The notes under the pieces were generated by a model. The model was not told where the DNA came from, made no database searches, and worked only from the letters and a program-made list of their open reading frames with translations. A DNA stretch of 5,698 bases from contig NZ_JAGYZD010000107.1 of the NCBI RefSeq assembly GCF_018371055.1, positions 1 through 5,698 on the forward strand. The letters are read 5' to 3'. Source of the DNA: Finegoldia magna (GTDB lineage: Bacteria > Bacillota > Clostridia > Tissierellales > Peptoniphilaceae). Shown here piece after piece: positions 5,570-5,698 of this stretch (positions within the stretch are counted from its first letter, which is position 1; each line of letters opens with the position of its first letter). A program made the position numbers and the translations under genes.

Positions 5570-5698
5570 ATGGATAATAGAAAAAGAAATAATCAGCTTA
5601 AAATATATTTAACAGATGAAGAAAAAGAAATCTTTGAAAAGAAAATGAAACTTGCAAACTGCAAAACTATGTCCCACTTTCTTAGGAAATGTGTATTA
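5570..5698 (+). CDS. mobC: MobC-like relaxosome accessory protein, N-terminus (partial)
   Basis: The first 43 codons are visible and the frame is still open at the right edge. The peptide MDNRKRNNQLKIYLTDEEKE, followed by IFEKKMKLANCKTMSHFLRKC, fits a ribbon-helix-helix fold: basic N-terminus, a beta strand (QLKIYL), helix A starting TDEEKEIFEKKM, a turn, and helix B with SHFLRKC. This pattern is characteristic of the plasmid mobilization MobC family, full length usually about 100-130 residues, which binds oriT and recruits the relaxase. A good AAAGGAG (5556-5562) lies 7 nt before the ATG. It is transcribed away from the transporter operon. The relaxase gene would be expected just downstream, outside the window. 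Other RHH regulators start similarly, so the family call is likely rather than certain. Confidence 0.75.
   Translation, partial: MDNRKRNNQLKIYLTDEEKEIFEKKMKLANCKTMSHFLRKCVL

Noticed and set aside
5200..5570. CRISPR array, tRNA or insertion-sequence end
   Set aside because: The repeats are inverted pairs of different sequence rather than spaced direct repeats; no cloverleaf or CCA end is seen, and no transposase or target duplication is visible.

Overview
The window is AT-rich DNA with strong GGAGG-type Shine-Dalgarno sites, TTG starts and tightly overlapping genes. This points to a low-GC Gram-positive anaerobe (Clostridia/Tissierellia-like Bacillota, or a related streptococcal host). No species can be named from the sequence. 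The rightmost ORF looks like the start of a MobC-type relaxosome gene, so the window probably lies at the junction between a cargo module and the mobilization/transfer backbone of an integrative or mobilizable element.

Layout. From 5120 leftwards to the window edge there is one uninterrupted leftward (minus-strand) gene string: a TetR-family regulator (4536-5120), an AraC-family regulator (3549-4526), an ECF-type S component of the Trep_Strep/MptD family (2892-3482), EcfT (2224-2895), a double-NBD EcfA (759-2222), and the N-terminal 253 residues of an ABC half-transporter with a fused transmembrane domain (1-759, cut by the window edge). Spacings are 9 nt, 66 nt, a 4-nt ATGA overlap, 1 nt and a 1-nt TGATG overlap, which suggests an operon with translational coupling from the S component onward. 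A good sigma-A-like promoter (TTGAAA-17-TACAAT) lies upstream of the TetR gene. An imperfect palindrome sits over its predicted start point, as expected for TetR self-repression. The only sizeable gap inside the string (66 nt, before the S component) holds a weaker promoter candidate flanked by two perfect inverted repeats, a plausible target for the AraC protein.

From about 5200 to 5569 there is no convincing gene. The stretch is rich in inverted repeats: an imperfect hairpin, a perfect 8-bp hairpin, a rho-independent terminator, a long bulged hairpin and a small IR. It is visibly less AT-rich than the regulators (about 37% GC by hand count over 5341-5520, against about 20% for two lines of the TetR gene). 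It ends at a rightward ORF (5570 onward) with the ribbon-helix-helix start of a MobC-like protein. This is a reasonable place for an oriT or leader RNA, but neither is proven.

How it may work. S, T and double-A proteins together make a complete ECF importer for an unknown small molecule. The following ABC half-transporter (and possibly a partner beyond the edge) resembles the exporter-fold proteins that include siderophore importers such as YbtP/YbtQ. The N-terminal half of the AraC protein resembles the PchR/YbtA group, which responds to iron-siderophore complexes. My preferred but unproven reading is a mobile-element-borne, regulator-controlled uptake system for a metallophore or similar ligand made by other bacteria. 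Export of a toxic compound by the ABC half-transporter is the main alternative.
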